This document shows positions 7,052-13,797 of a stretch of DNA of 18,754 nucleotides, piece after piece. The notes under the pieces are model-generated. The model saw nothing but the letters and a program-made list of their open reading frames with translations. It did not search any database and was not told where the DNA came from. Where the stretch lies: contig QAKE01000024.1 of NCBI GenBank assembly GCA_003343995.1, positions 1-18,754 on the forward strand. Direction: 5' to 3'. Position 1 is the first letter of the stretch; every line of letters begins with the position of its first letter. This DNA is from Bacillota bacterium. Lineage in GTDB: Bacteria > Bacillota > Clostridia > Christensenellales > Borkfalkiaceae. The translations under genes were made by a program, and so were the position numbers.

Positions 7052-8155
7052 ATGCAAGAACTGTACATTTGTGACCACTGCGGAGAGGAATTCCCGCTCG
7101 AAGAAACCTTGCTGGTAGAAGGAGATCGCCTGTGCCGGCATTGTGCTGCCGGGCTGACAGCTCTTTGTGATGAATGCGGCGCCCGCATTTACCTGGAGCA
7201 CGATGAAGGAGACAGCAACCGCTTTCTGTGCGCTTCCTGCCGCGAGCGATACTACACCCGCTGCGATCGCTGCAACACGCTCATCTACAACGAAAATGTT
7301 TACGAATATGACGGTGAAAACCTCTGCGAGGACTGCTATGATGAGGTCTGCACCGAAGGGCCAATCCACGAATACGACTATGTCCCGGATCTGGTTTTCC
7401 ACGGCAAAGGCCTGCGCAAGTTCGGCGTTGAGCTGGAGATCGATGAGGGCGGGAAAAGCCGCTCGAATGCGAACCGCCTGTTGGAGATCGCCAACCGTGA
7501 TGCTGTCAACCTGTACATCAAATCAGATGGCAGTCTGGACGATGGGCTGGAACTGGTCACCCATCCAATGTCGCTGGACTATCATCTGCACGAAATGCCG
7601 TGGGAAGATATACTGGACGAGGCCAAGCGGCTGGATTACCGCAGTCACAGCACGAATACCTGCGGGTTGCATATCCATATCTCCCGCATGGCCTTCGGCT
7701 GTACTTATGAGACGCAGGAGGAGTGCATTGCCCGCTTGGTATTCTTCGTGGAGAAGTTCTGGCCCGAGCTGCTGCGGTTCAGCCGTCGGACGCAGGGACA
7801 GATCAACCATTGGGCGGCCAGATATGGAATGAAGCTTAATCCCAAAGATCAGATATACCATGCGAAAAATTCCTGTGCCGGCCGCTATACCGCGGTGAAT
7901 CTGACCAACGCGGACACTGTTGAGATCCGGATGTTCCGCGGCACGCTTAAACTGAATACACTGATAGCCACTTTGCAGCTGGTAGACCACCTCTGCGAAG
8001 TGGCTGTTTCCATGTCCGATCAGGAGCTCCAAGATATGAGCTGGTTCGATTTCCTCGACCAGATTACCGAACCGGAGCTCGTCCAGTACTTAAAAGAACG
8101 CCGGCTCTATGTCAATGAGCCGGTCAACACCTATGACGCGACGGAGGTTTTCTGA
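7052..8155 (+). CDS. Triple zinc-ribbon amidoligase (Amidoligase_2 family)
   Basis: A 367-residue protein with RBS AAAGGAGGA at 7036-7044. Residues 7-95 hold six CxxC pairs (7/10, 28/31, 39/42, 60/63, 71/74, 92/95), enough for three Zn-binding modules. The rest fits the glutamine-synthetase-like amidoligase fold: FGVELEID (124-131), an SDGSLDDGLELVTHPM block (158-173), CGLHIHIS (204-211), then AVNL (281-284) and TVEIRMFRGTL (289-299). Acidic and His residues in these blocks are the expected metal and ATP ligands. Family members are predicted to make amide or isopeptide bonds between a carboxyl and an amine or ammonia. The next gene, a glutamine amidotransferase, overlaps by one base and could supply ammonia or perform the reverse step. 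The Zn modules may recruit a protein or nucleic acid substrate. The substrate is unknown. Confidence 0.8.
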   Translation: MQELYICDHCGEEFPLEETLLVEGDRLCRHCAAGLTALCDECGARIYLEHDEGDSNRFLCASCRERYYTRCDRCNTLIYNENVYEYDGENLCEDCYDEVCTEGPIHEYDYVPDLVFHGKGLRKFGVELEIDEGGKSRSNANRLLEIANRDAVNLYIKSDGSLDDGLELVTHPMSLDYHLHEMPWEDILDEAKRLDYRSHSTNTCGLHIHISRMAFGCTYETQEECIARLVFFVEKFWPELLRFSRRTQGQINHWAARYGMKLNPKDQIYHAKNSCAGRYTAVNLTNADTVEIRMFRGTLKLNTLIATLQLVDHLCEVAVSMSDQELQDMSWFDFLDQITEPELVQYLKERRLYVNEPVNTYDATEVF

Positions 8156-9102
8156 TGTGCAGTTTATTCGGATTAATTGACTACAACAAGAAACTCACTA
8201 CACGACAAAAGAACAAAATCCTGAACACGCTCGCCCGGGAATGCGAGGTACGTGGCACGGACGCCACCGGCATTGCCTACAACTTCGCCGGACGCATGCG
8301 GATTTACAAGCGGCCGCTCCCTGCTCACAAGATGCATCTGCATATTCCGAGCGGTGTAAACGTTGTGATGGGTCACACCCGTATGACGACACAGGGCAGC
8401 GAAAAACGCAATCAGAATAATCACCCATTTGCCGGGAAGGCTGATGGGAAATCCTTTGCCCTTGCCCATAACGGCGTGCTCTGGAACGACAAAACCCTGA
8501 AACTCACGGAGCAGCTGCCATCTACCAGCGTGGAAACAGACAGCTACGTTGCTGTACAGCTTATTGAAAAGCAGAAAGCCCTCGACTTTGACAGCCTGCA
8601 AGCTATGGCTGAAAAGGTCGAGGGTTCTTTTGTGTTTACGGTGCTGGACAGCGAGGACAGCATCTGGTTTGTCGTGGGAGATAACCCGCTGTGCATCTTT
8701 TACTATGATGGGTTCCTGTTGTATGCGTCTACGGAGGAAATCCTGTGTAAGGCCACAAAACGGCTTCGTCTCGGCACACCAATGAGCGTCCAACAACCGG
8801 AGGAAGGTGAGATTTTGAAAATCGACCTGGCAGGCCGTGTTACAACGGGAAACTTCATCCCACGAGCTACTTACCCACACTGGTGGCGTTACCGCCCGTA
8901 TTATGGCTCGTTTCTGCTGGACAAAGAGAAACAGACATCCATCTACGGCGATCTGTTTGACGCCGCCAAAAGCATGGGCGTAAGCGAGGATGAGGTGCAG
9001 GTGCTGCTGGACTACGGCTGCGATCCGGACGAGATCGAAGAATTACTCTATGATCCTGCTCTGCTGCACGAGATGACAGGAGAACTTCTGTATGCATACT
9101 GA
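8155..9102 (+). CDS. Class II glutamine amidotransferase (GATase-II)
   Basis: The product starts Met-Cys, so removal of Met exposes Cys as the N-terminal nucleophile of an Ntn-type amidotransferase. Supporting motifs are RGTDATG (33-39), GHTRMTTQG (73-81), NNHPF (88-92), AHNG (104-107) and ETDS (127-130), all glutamine-site elements known from PurF/GlmS-like domains. At 315 residues it has the GATase domain plus about 100 extra C-terminal residues and no synthase domain, so it needs a partner. The amidoligase upstream is the obvious one: the genes overlap as TGATG, which implies coupled translation and probably equal amounts. The C-terminal tail, with an acidic helical region (MGVSEDEVQVLLDYGCDPDE), may bind the partner. 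The acceptor is unknown. Confidence 0.85.
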   Translation: MCSLFGLIDYNKKLTTRQKNKILNTLARECEVRGTDATGIAYNFAGRMRIYKRPLPAHKMHLHIPSGVNVVMGHTRMTTQGSEKRNQNNHPFAGKADGKSFALAHNGVLWNDKTLKLTEQLPSTSVETDSYVAVQLIEKQKALDFDSLQAMAEKVEGSFVFTVLDSEDSIWFVVGDNPLCIFYYDGFLLYASTEEILCKATKRLRLGTPMSVQQPEEGEILKIDLAGRVTTGNFIPRATYPHWWRYRPYYGSFLLDKEKQTSIYGDLFDAAKSMGVSEDEVQVLLDYGCDPDEIEELLYDPALLHEMTGELLYAY

Positions 9103-9116
9103 AAGGAGGGATGCGA

Positions 9117-9203
9117 GTGATTCCGTTAAAACCAATCTTTCAGGCGGTAGGCATTCTGGTTGACCTTGTGATTGAAGCCGTGGAAAGTCTTGCCAAACGG
9201 TAG
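9117..9203 (+). CDS. Small peptide gene downstream of the amidoligase pair (28 aa)
   Basis: Directly after the amidotransferase stop there is AGGAGG (9104-9109), then GTG 9117 at a 7-base spacing. It opens a 28-codon frame: MIPLKPIFQAVGILVDLVIEA followed by a short basic tail ending AKR. An ATG at 9111 in the same frame is too close to the RBS. The peptide is hydrophobic with an amphipathic helical pattern, two Glu and three basic residues. It could be the substrate of the modifying pair, a small membrane peptide or a toxin-like peptide. The position as third gene of the operon favours a link with the enzymes, but short frames can occur by chance. No family is recognised. Confidence 0.5.
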   Translation: MIPLKPIFQAVGILVDLVIEAVESLAKR

Positions 9204-9222
9204 AAAAAATATTCCGCCTGGC

Positions 9223-9345
9223 TTCTACGTCCGAAAAGGTGTACTTTTCCGGACATAGAAAACCAACATCAAAATCTTGTCCGAAAAGGCCTAAACGTAA
9301 CAAACGGAAATGTCCGGAAAGTGCACTACCTTTCCGGCACATTTC
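9223..9345. repeat. res-like recombination site: clustered inverted repeats
   Basis: The motif TGTCCGRAAAG recurs in both orientations. Site 1 (9223-9260) has arms TTCTACGTCCGAAAAG and CTTTTCCGGACATAGAA, which pair over 16 positions with one mismatch and one indel. Site 3 (9307-9345) has arms GAAATGTCCGGAAAG and CTTTCCGGCACATTTC, with one indel. A single arm, TTGTCCGAAAAG (9277-9288), marks a middle site whose other half is degenerate. Three dimer sites just upstream of a serine recombinase gene is the usual plan of a resolvase res site, which also autoregulates the gene. Confidence 0.7.
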
Positions 9346-9401
9346 TATCATTTATCATTTCATCAATCGAGTGGCATTCAAATATGGAGCTGATATTTTA
9401 T

Positions 9402-9995
9402 ATGCACAAAACTTTTTACTATGCCCGCGTCTCAACACGCGAACAAAATCTCGACCGACAGCTTGAGGCATTTAAAAGTTTGGGGGCAGACGAGCGGGAG
9501 ATTATCACGGACAAGGAATCCGGCAAGAGTCTCGATCGGCCGGGATATCAGGCGCTCAAATCCGCTATGTTGCGCGCGGGCGATACGCTGGTAATCAAGT
9601 CTCTTGACCGGCTTAGCCGCAGCAAGGCCGACATCCATAATGAGCTGCAATGGTTTAAGGACAACAGCATTCGACTCAAGGTGATCGACCTGCCTACCAC
9701 AATGATGGAGCTGCCCGAGGGTCAGGAATGGGTGTTCGAAATGGTCAACAATATCCTGATCGAAGTCCTTGGCACAATTGCTGAGCAGGAGCGTCTTACG
9801 ATCCGCCAGCGTCAGCGCGAAGGGATCAACGCGGCCAAGGCTAAGGGCAAGCACCTGGGACGGCCTGCTGTCAGAAAGCCCGATAATTGGGACGAGGTTA
9901 TTACGCTTTGGCAGGCTGGTGAGATCTCCACAAAAGAAACCATGCGCAGAACCGGTCTGAAAAAAACAACCTTTTATCATTTTCTGAACGAATAA
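9402..9995 (+). CDS. Serine recombinase, resolvase/invertase family (197 aa)
   Basis: The N-terminus MHKTFYYARVSTREQN carries the catalytic Ser at residue 11. ESGKSLDRPGYQ and the LVIKSLDRLSRS block follow, as in Tn3/gamma-delta-type resolvases. The long helix (IAEQERLTIRQRQREGINAAK) leads to a C-terminal HTH_7 domain, GRPAVRKPDNWDEVITLWQA and onward. Length and domain order are those of small resolvases rather than large serine integrases. ATG 9402 gives the family-like start; ATG 9384 is possible, and the longest ORF start at 9321 falls inside the repeat cluster and is unlikely. It probably resolves cointegrates or multimers of the element at the upstream repeats; an invertase role is possible. 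Confidence 0.9.
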   Translation: MHKTFYYARVSTREQNLDRQLEAFKSLGADEREIITDKESGKSLDRPGYQALKSAMLRAGDTLVIKSLDRLSRSKADIHNELQWFKDNSIRLKVIDLPTTMMELPEGQEWVFEMVNNILIEVLGTIAEQERLTIRQRQREGINAAKAKGKHLGRPAVRKPDNWDEVITLWQAGEISTKETMRRTGLKKTTFYHFLNE

Positions 9996-10046
9996 TACCG
10001 TTATTTTTATGATCGCTCTGATACATTTTCTGTTTTATACTACGCA

Positions 10047-10145
10047 CCGAAAGAAAAACGTTGCCCCTCCCGAAAGACAGAGGTCTGCCCACTGCTCTGG
10101 CTCTCTAAAAGAGCCTTTCGTCAGGAGCATCCCTTTTTCTTTCGG
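10047..10145. other. 99-bp foldable element with 12-bp perfect terminal inverted repeat
   Basis: CCGAAAGAAAAA (10047-10058) and TTTTTCTTTCGG (10134-10145) are perfect inverted arms. Inside, GCCCCT..CGAAAG (10063-10076) can pair with CTTTCG..AGGAGC (10115-10128). Within that are two hairpins, GGCTCT/AGAGCC (10099-10104, 10110-10115) and CAGAG/CTCTG (10078-10082, 10095-10099). The fold is a three-way junction and pairs slightly better as minus-strand RNA, where it would follow the 620-aa gene by 32 bases. It could be a structured RNA, a bidirectional terminator or a small palindromic mobile element. The rest of the gap 9996-10177 shows nothing else. Confidence 0.5.
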
Positions 10146-10177
10146 AGCTTGTATAAAATCATAAGGCTTGCATGCAT

Positions 10178-12040
10178 TTATATTGAGAGAGGCGGGGCAA
10201 TTTTCTCTCTTTTATTATATAGAAAAGCCCCCCTCTCACAAATGCATTCCCATATAGAAGTCATAATCTGCTCTATAAAGTACTCCTCAATTTTCAGAAG
10301 AGCAATTTGAAAAGCTTCCTTCAGGATGTATTCCTGTACTAGAGTCTGCTTTTTTCCCCAGTTTCTCCAGAAACCATCCAACTTGTTTTTTGTATCAATT
10401 TCACGGATAAACTCTTGAAAGGTAGAAAAGAATTCATGGCTATTCACATTAATTTTCATGCAGAGCGAAATGAGAATATCCTTACTCCACCGTTTTTTCA
10501 AAAGGAACTCCTGCAGTGGCAGCAATTCCAGTCTGACTTTGGAGGTTATATGATAGGACCATCGTTCTTCCAGATACGAAACTGGCTGAATACAGCTGAG
10601 TATTTCAAAGATACTGTGATGAAGAGACTCCAGCAGTGTTTCTTCAAACGGGTCGACTTCCATTTCGTCAATAAGAAAGTATCTGAACTGCATTCGTAAA
10701 AACAGTAAAGAAATATCCTGTCGCTGCAACTTAAAAAACTTTTCTACTCGCGCAAACATTTTTACATCGCTTGCGCCTGAAAAATTCATACCCAATGTTT
10801 TGTCTGTCTGCAATATTGCCTTATCCAGCCTCTGTAAGGCTTGTCTACTCTCCGCATCCAACTTCTGATGCGCAAGTATCCTGATACGATTCTTAGGTTG
10901 AAGCACAGTATTTAGTGCAGTAAGTATTTTCCCTTCTTCGCATGAGGCACATTGGCTGATAACCTCTTTCTTATTTACAGCATTCCCGTGAAAATCCCGA
11001 TAATAATAGAGTTTCTCCCACTGTTCTTCCAGCCATGAAATACGGTCTTTCGATACGATGCACAGTTTGGAAACCGCGTCAGCTACTTTTTCGGTTGAGG
11101 CATACTCCACATTAGCCGCAGCAAATACTGTGTCGCGAACAGCGCATAATGCCGCGATACGCTCTTTATCTGAAAGCTTCGCCAGCATTTCGGGAGATGG
11201 AACATTTGTTACCCGATGAGAATCAATAATCTTCTTAATCTGTAAATACAGGTTTATACCTTCCTCTTGTGTAATGCCTTTCAATTCCGTTGAATTCACT
11301 TTGATGTGATACAGGGTAGTATCGTTTATATCTGCCGAAACCGGCTGTTCAAGAATATCCCGCTTTTGTATAAACATTACCGTAAGATAGTACGGTAGGA
11401 TACTGAACTGCGGCGCATGTAGAACACTGGCTCGCATTAATCGCACTATGTTTGTGTGTACGATCCCTTTTTTCGTGGTAGGTAATGAATAGGATCTCAG
11501 ATAGAGTTCTGTCAGATCATCTAGCACCTTGTCCACTTCTGGTGCCGTATCAATATAAGTTACTTCACTAAAATCCATCTTGCTGTATGGTTTTGCAGCA
11601 TAGCTGCGGATAATGTCGCTGACCTTGGACAGTGGACCACTGAATTCCTGAAATTGCTGTATTGCTTCTTCTCGCTTTGCTATATAAGGACCGATTTTAT
11701 AATTTTTGTTCCTGATACAGCTTATCGGCGCGTTCCAAAGCATACCCTCCGTGATAAATGATATCAGGAGGGAAATCGCTCTGTTGCGTAAATAAAGCGG
11801 GCTCTCCTTTAATGCATCAATACCGTTTTGAACATTTAGCAAATATTGATTCAGTGTTATCTCCTGTGGACAGGGCGAAGTCAGAACCTTTGGCAGTTCT
11901 TTTTGTAATTCCCTATATTCTTCTAACAGGTATGCAGTATATTTCATATACTGCTCTGCATTTTTCTCTTCCGGATCTTCCTCAAAATCAGGAAATCTTT
12001 TGTGTCTAAGCATACTGCGGTATTTCTTGAAGGCACTCAT
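10178..12040 (-). CDS. Unrecognised 620-aa largely helical protein
   Basis: The start is taken at ATG 12040 because AGGAG lies 7 bases upstream; the longer frame from 12109 has no RBS. The protein looks almost entirely alpha-helical, rich in Leu, Ile, Glu, Lys and aromatic residues, without a signal peptide, membrane segment, P-loop, zinc ligands or nuclease motif that I can see. A charged N-terminal region (RFPDFEEDPEEKNAEQY) precedes the helical bulk. The base composition looks more AT-rich than the flanking plus-strand genes, suggesting separate acquisition. It is transcribed divergently from the 534-aa/helicase operon across a shared promoter region with a palindrome, which hints at co-regulation. 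Function unknown; large solitary helical proteins in this kind of island are often defence or phage-related, but nothing in the sequence proves that. Confidence 0.7.
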   Translation of the reverse strand: MSAFKKYRSMLRHKRFPDFEEDPEEKNAEQYMKYTAYLLEEYRELQKELPKVLTSPCPQEITLNQYLLNVQNGIDALKESPLYLRNRAISLLISFITEGMLWNAPISCIRNKNYKIGPYIAKREEAIQQFQEFSGPLSKVSDIIRSYAAKPYSKMDFSEVTYIDTAPEVDKVLDDLTELYLRSYSLPTTKKGIVHTNIVRLMRASVLHAPQFSILPYYLTVMFIQKRDILEQPVSADINDTTLYHIKVNSTELKGITQEEGINLYLQIKKIIDSHRVTNVPSPEMLAKLSDKERIAALCAVRDTVFAAANVEYASTEKVADAVSKLCIVSKDRISWLEEQWEKLYYYRDFHGNAVNKKEVISQCASCEEGKILTALNTVLQPKNRIRILAHQKLDAESRQALQRLDKAILQTDKTLGMNFSGASDVKMFARVEKFFKLQRQDISLLFLRMQFRYFLIDEMEVDPFEETLLESLHHSIFEILSCIQPVSYLEERWSYHITSKVRLELLPLQEFLLKKRWSKDILISLCMKINVNSHEFFSTFQEFIREIDTKNKLDGFWRNWGKKQTLVQEYILKEAFQIALLKIEEYFIEQIMTSIWECICERGAFLYNKREKIAPPLSI

Positions 12041-12129
12041 ATGATATCTCCTTTCCTTCTCGAAGACCATTTGGAATTTTTGTGATTTTTTTCGTGTTTT
12101 GAGGTTCATTTTCCAGAATGGCTTTTTGC

Positions 12130-12164
12130 ATTATATATGCGCTATACTTTGGTTGTGGCCACAA
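12130..12164. promoter_or_regulatory. Divergent promoter region with 12-bp palindrome
   Basis: On the minus strand TATAAT (12130-12135) is a candidate -10 for the 620-aa gene. On the plus strand TATACT (12143-12148) is a candidate -10 for the 534-aa gene. A perfect palindrome TTGTGGCCACAA (12153-12164) lies 4 bases after the plus -10, over the expected transcription start. Neither -35 is convincing. A regulator bound here could control both directions. Confidence 0.45.
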
Positions 12165-12185
12165 AAAGCAAGCAGGAGGAAAACG

Positions 12186-13790
12186 ATGTTATACTTCAAA
12201 AAAAACACGTTTTTTCGCAAGATCAAGGTGGATGGCTGTACGATTGCGCACATCAGCGTAGAAGATCGCCGCCCGCAGGAGATCAGCGAAAAGGAATTTC
12301 ACGAAACACGCAAAGATGACCGTGCAAAGCCGCTGCATATCATGCTCGACACCGAGCACGGTGCTCGCGTACTGGGGCGGCATGCGCTGCACTGGGATGC
12401 TGGCAACGCGATTGAATTGCTTTTCCGGCTTTGTGACCTTTGCCAAGAACCTCGCAGTGTTCTGGTTATGATGTTGCTTTGCCTGATGGCTCCTCTGTAC
12501 GACACGCTATATCCGCTGATTGGCAGCCTTGCCTGTAACATGTCAGGCATTACAGCAACTCCACCTGTGCTACAAGCGGTGTTAGCTGCTTTTGCGGGAG
12601 ACGAATGCTGGGAAGGGAAACATTGGAAGGTCTATATACCACACATCTGGACTCCCAAAGTCCCTTTAGGAGGTTTTTCGCCGTCAACCGATCTGCGCGA
12701 TTACGCGGAGCTTCGGATTCAGTGGCAGGAGATGACAATACGGCTCGCCGCCCCCTGTCGTAATCGCCTACTCGTGCTGGAAGCCGGTGTGCCTGCATCA
12801 ATCCGCAAGCAAATACGGAAAGCCGCTCCTCTCGGCATTCCAGTCATGTTAGGGAAGCAGTCTGGCAGCGATGCTACCTACTGCCTCACGCTGGACGGAA
12901 TTGCGTATTATACTTATGATGAGAAAATATTGAGCGCGCTGCAAAAACTGTCTGACGCAATCAGTGCGCTGGTGATTAGGTTCGGAGATGAACAAAAGAA
13001 GGAATCAGCAAACTTTTTGCAGCGAATCCGTGAACATCGCACGAGATTCCTTCCTGTGAAGCTGGTTGGCGACTATGTCCAGATGGAATGCAAGGCAGAG
13101 GCCGAAATCATGTCCACACTGCTGGCAGTGCTACAGGAGTTTTTGCAATGGCTGATTACAAGCCAAAAATGCTCCTATGATGCGGCTAACATATTTTTTC
13201 GCAGGGTTTGGGCCGATATTTTGCCCGAATCAGCCCCGAAAAAAGTTGTTTCCACTAAAAGGGCGGGTACAAGGGTTCGGCTGGAAGATGCCGCAGGCTT
13301 TTTCCGTTTCCTTGCAGATTTCCTGGCGGAACACCTATCGGATATCCGTAGACTGGGCGAAAATTGGAAACCGCACACCATCGCAGTGCTTCGCACGGTT
13401 GGCACCATACCTGAGCCGCTGTTAATTTTCGAGCGGGAGCCTTTGTTTGCGGCATACCGCAGCTGGCTTACCGAGCGGGATGGTGATGTCAGTTTTGCTG
13501 ATTCGGTCAAGCCTGAGTTGCTGCCAGCAAAGTTGCAGAACGCGCTGACTCAGGCCGGCATTCCTTTCAAAAATGGAGGACGTGATGTCACCTGGAAATA
13601 TGCATTTTTCCCAAACAGTGTGTCGGCTACCAAGGCAGCTTGCCTCGGTCTGCCGGTTAACGAGCTGCTGACGCTATGGAAGCAATACGAAATCGAGATT
13701 GTGGACGAGGTCGGGCAGCTGTTACGGCCCGAAACAAACAGTGCAGCACCAGAACGCGAAACAGTTCAGAAAATGGGAGAAATGGGGTGA
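12186..13790 (+). CDS. Unknown 534-aa protein, partner of the DinG-like helicase
   Basis: Start ATG 12186 with AGGAGGA 6 bases upstream; the longer frame from 12099 lacks an RBS. No clear family is recognised. The region from about residue 90 (EPRSVLVMMLLCLMAPLYD, then IGSLACNMSGITATPPVLQAV and FAGDECWEG) recalls the layout of DUF927/primase-helicase ATPases, where a hydrophobic helix precedes 'GxSxTGKTTxLxxxxxxWG'. Here the GKT is replaced, so ATP binding is doubtful; this resemblance is weak. The C-terminal segment (LPAKLQNALTQAGIPF with KYAFFPNSVSATK and LGLPVNELL) may be a winged helix. The helicase gene starts 7 bases after its stop, so the two are one operon and probably one complex. 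Confidence 0.65.
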   Translation: MLYFKKNTFFRKIKVDGCTIAHISVEDRRPQEISEKEFHETRKDDRAKPLHIMLDTEHGARVLGRHALHWDAGNAIELLFRLCDLCQEPRSVLVMMLLCLMAPLYDTLYPLIGSLACNMSGITATPPVLQAVLAAFAGDECWEGKHWKVYIPHIWTPKVPLGGFSPSTDLRDYAELRIQWQEMTIRLAAPCRNRLLVLEAGVPASIRKQIRKAAPLGIPVMLGKQSGSDATYCLTLDGIAYYTYDEKILSALQKLSDAISALVIRFGDEQKKESANFLQRIREHRTRFLPVKLVGDYVQMECKAEAEIMSTLLAVLQEFLQWLITSQKCSYDAANIFFRRVWADILPESAPKKVVSTKRAGTRVRLEDAAGFFRFLADFLAEHLSDIRRLGENWKPHTIAVLRTVGTIPEPLLIFEREPLFAAYRSWLTERDGDVSFADSVKPELLPAKLQNALTQAGIPFKNGGRDVTWKYAFFPNSVSATKAACLGLPVNELLTLWKQYEIEIVDEVGQLLRPETNSAAPERETVQKMGEMG

Positions 13791-13797
13791 AATCGAG

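Noticed and set aside
7523..8032. 169-aa minus-strand ORF
   Set aside because: Antisense shadow of the amidoligase coding region.
8173..8880. 235-aa minus-strand ORF
   Set aside because: Antisense shadow of the GATase-II gene, no RBS and no recognisable pattern.
9223..9345. CRISPR-like repeats
   Set aside because: The units are opposed arms of palindromes with unequal spacing, next to a recombinase; there are no regular direct repeats or spacers.
9432..9980. 182-aa minus-strand ORF
   Set aside because: Antisense shadow of the serine recombinase.
10099..10119. Simple terminator of the serine recombinase
   Set aside because: The GGCTCT/AGAGCC hairpin has only three T residues after it; it is better explained as part of the larger fold at 10047-10145.
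10415..10699. 94-aa plus-strand ORF inside the 620-aa gene
   Set aside because: Entirely antisense to a long open frame with a good RBS.
12041..12109. Longer N-terminus for the 620-aa protein
   Set aside because: No RBS before 12109, while ATG 12040 has AGGAG at 7 bases.
12099..12185. Longer N-terminus for the 534-aa protein
   Set aside because: The extension would cover the promoter and palindrome and has no RBS; ATG 12186 has AGGAGGA.
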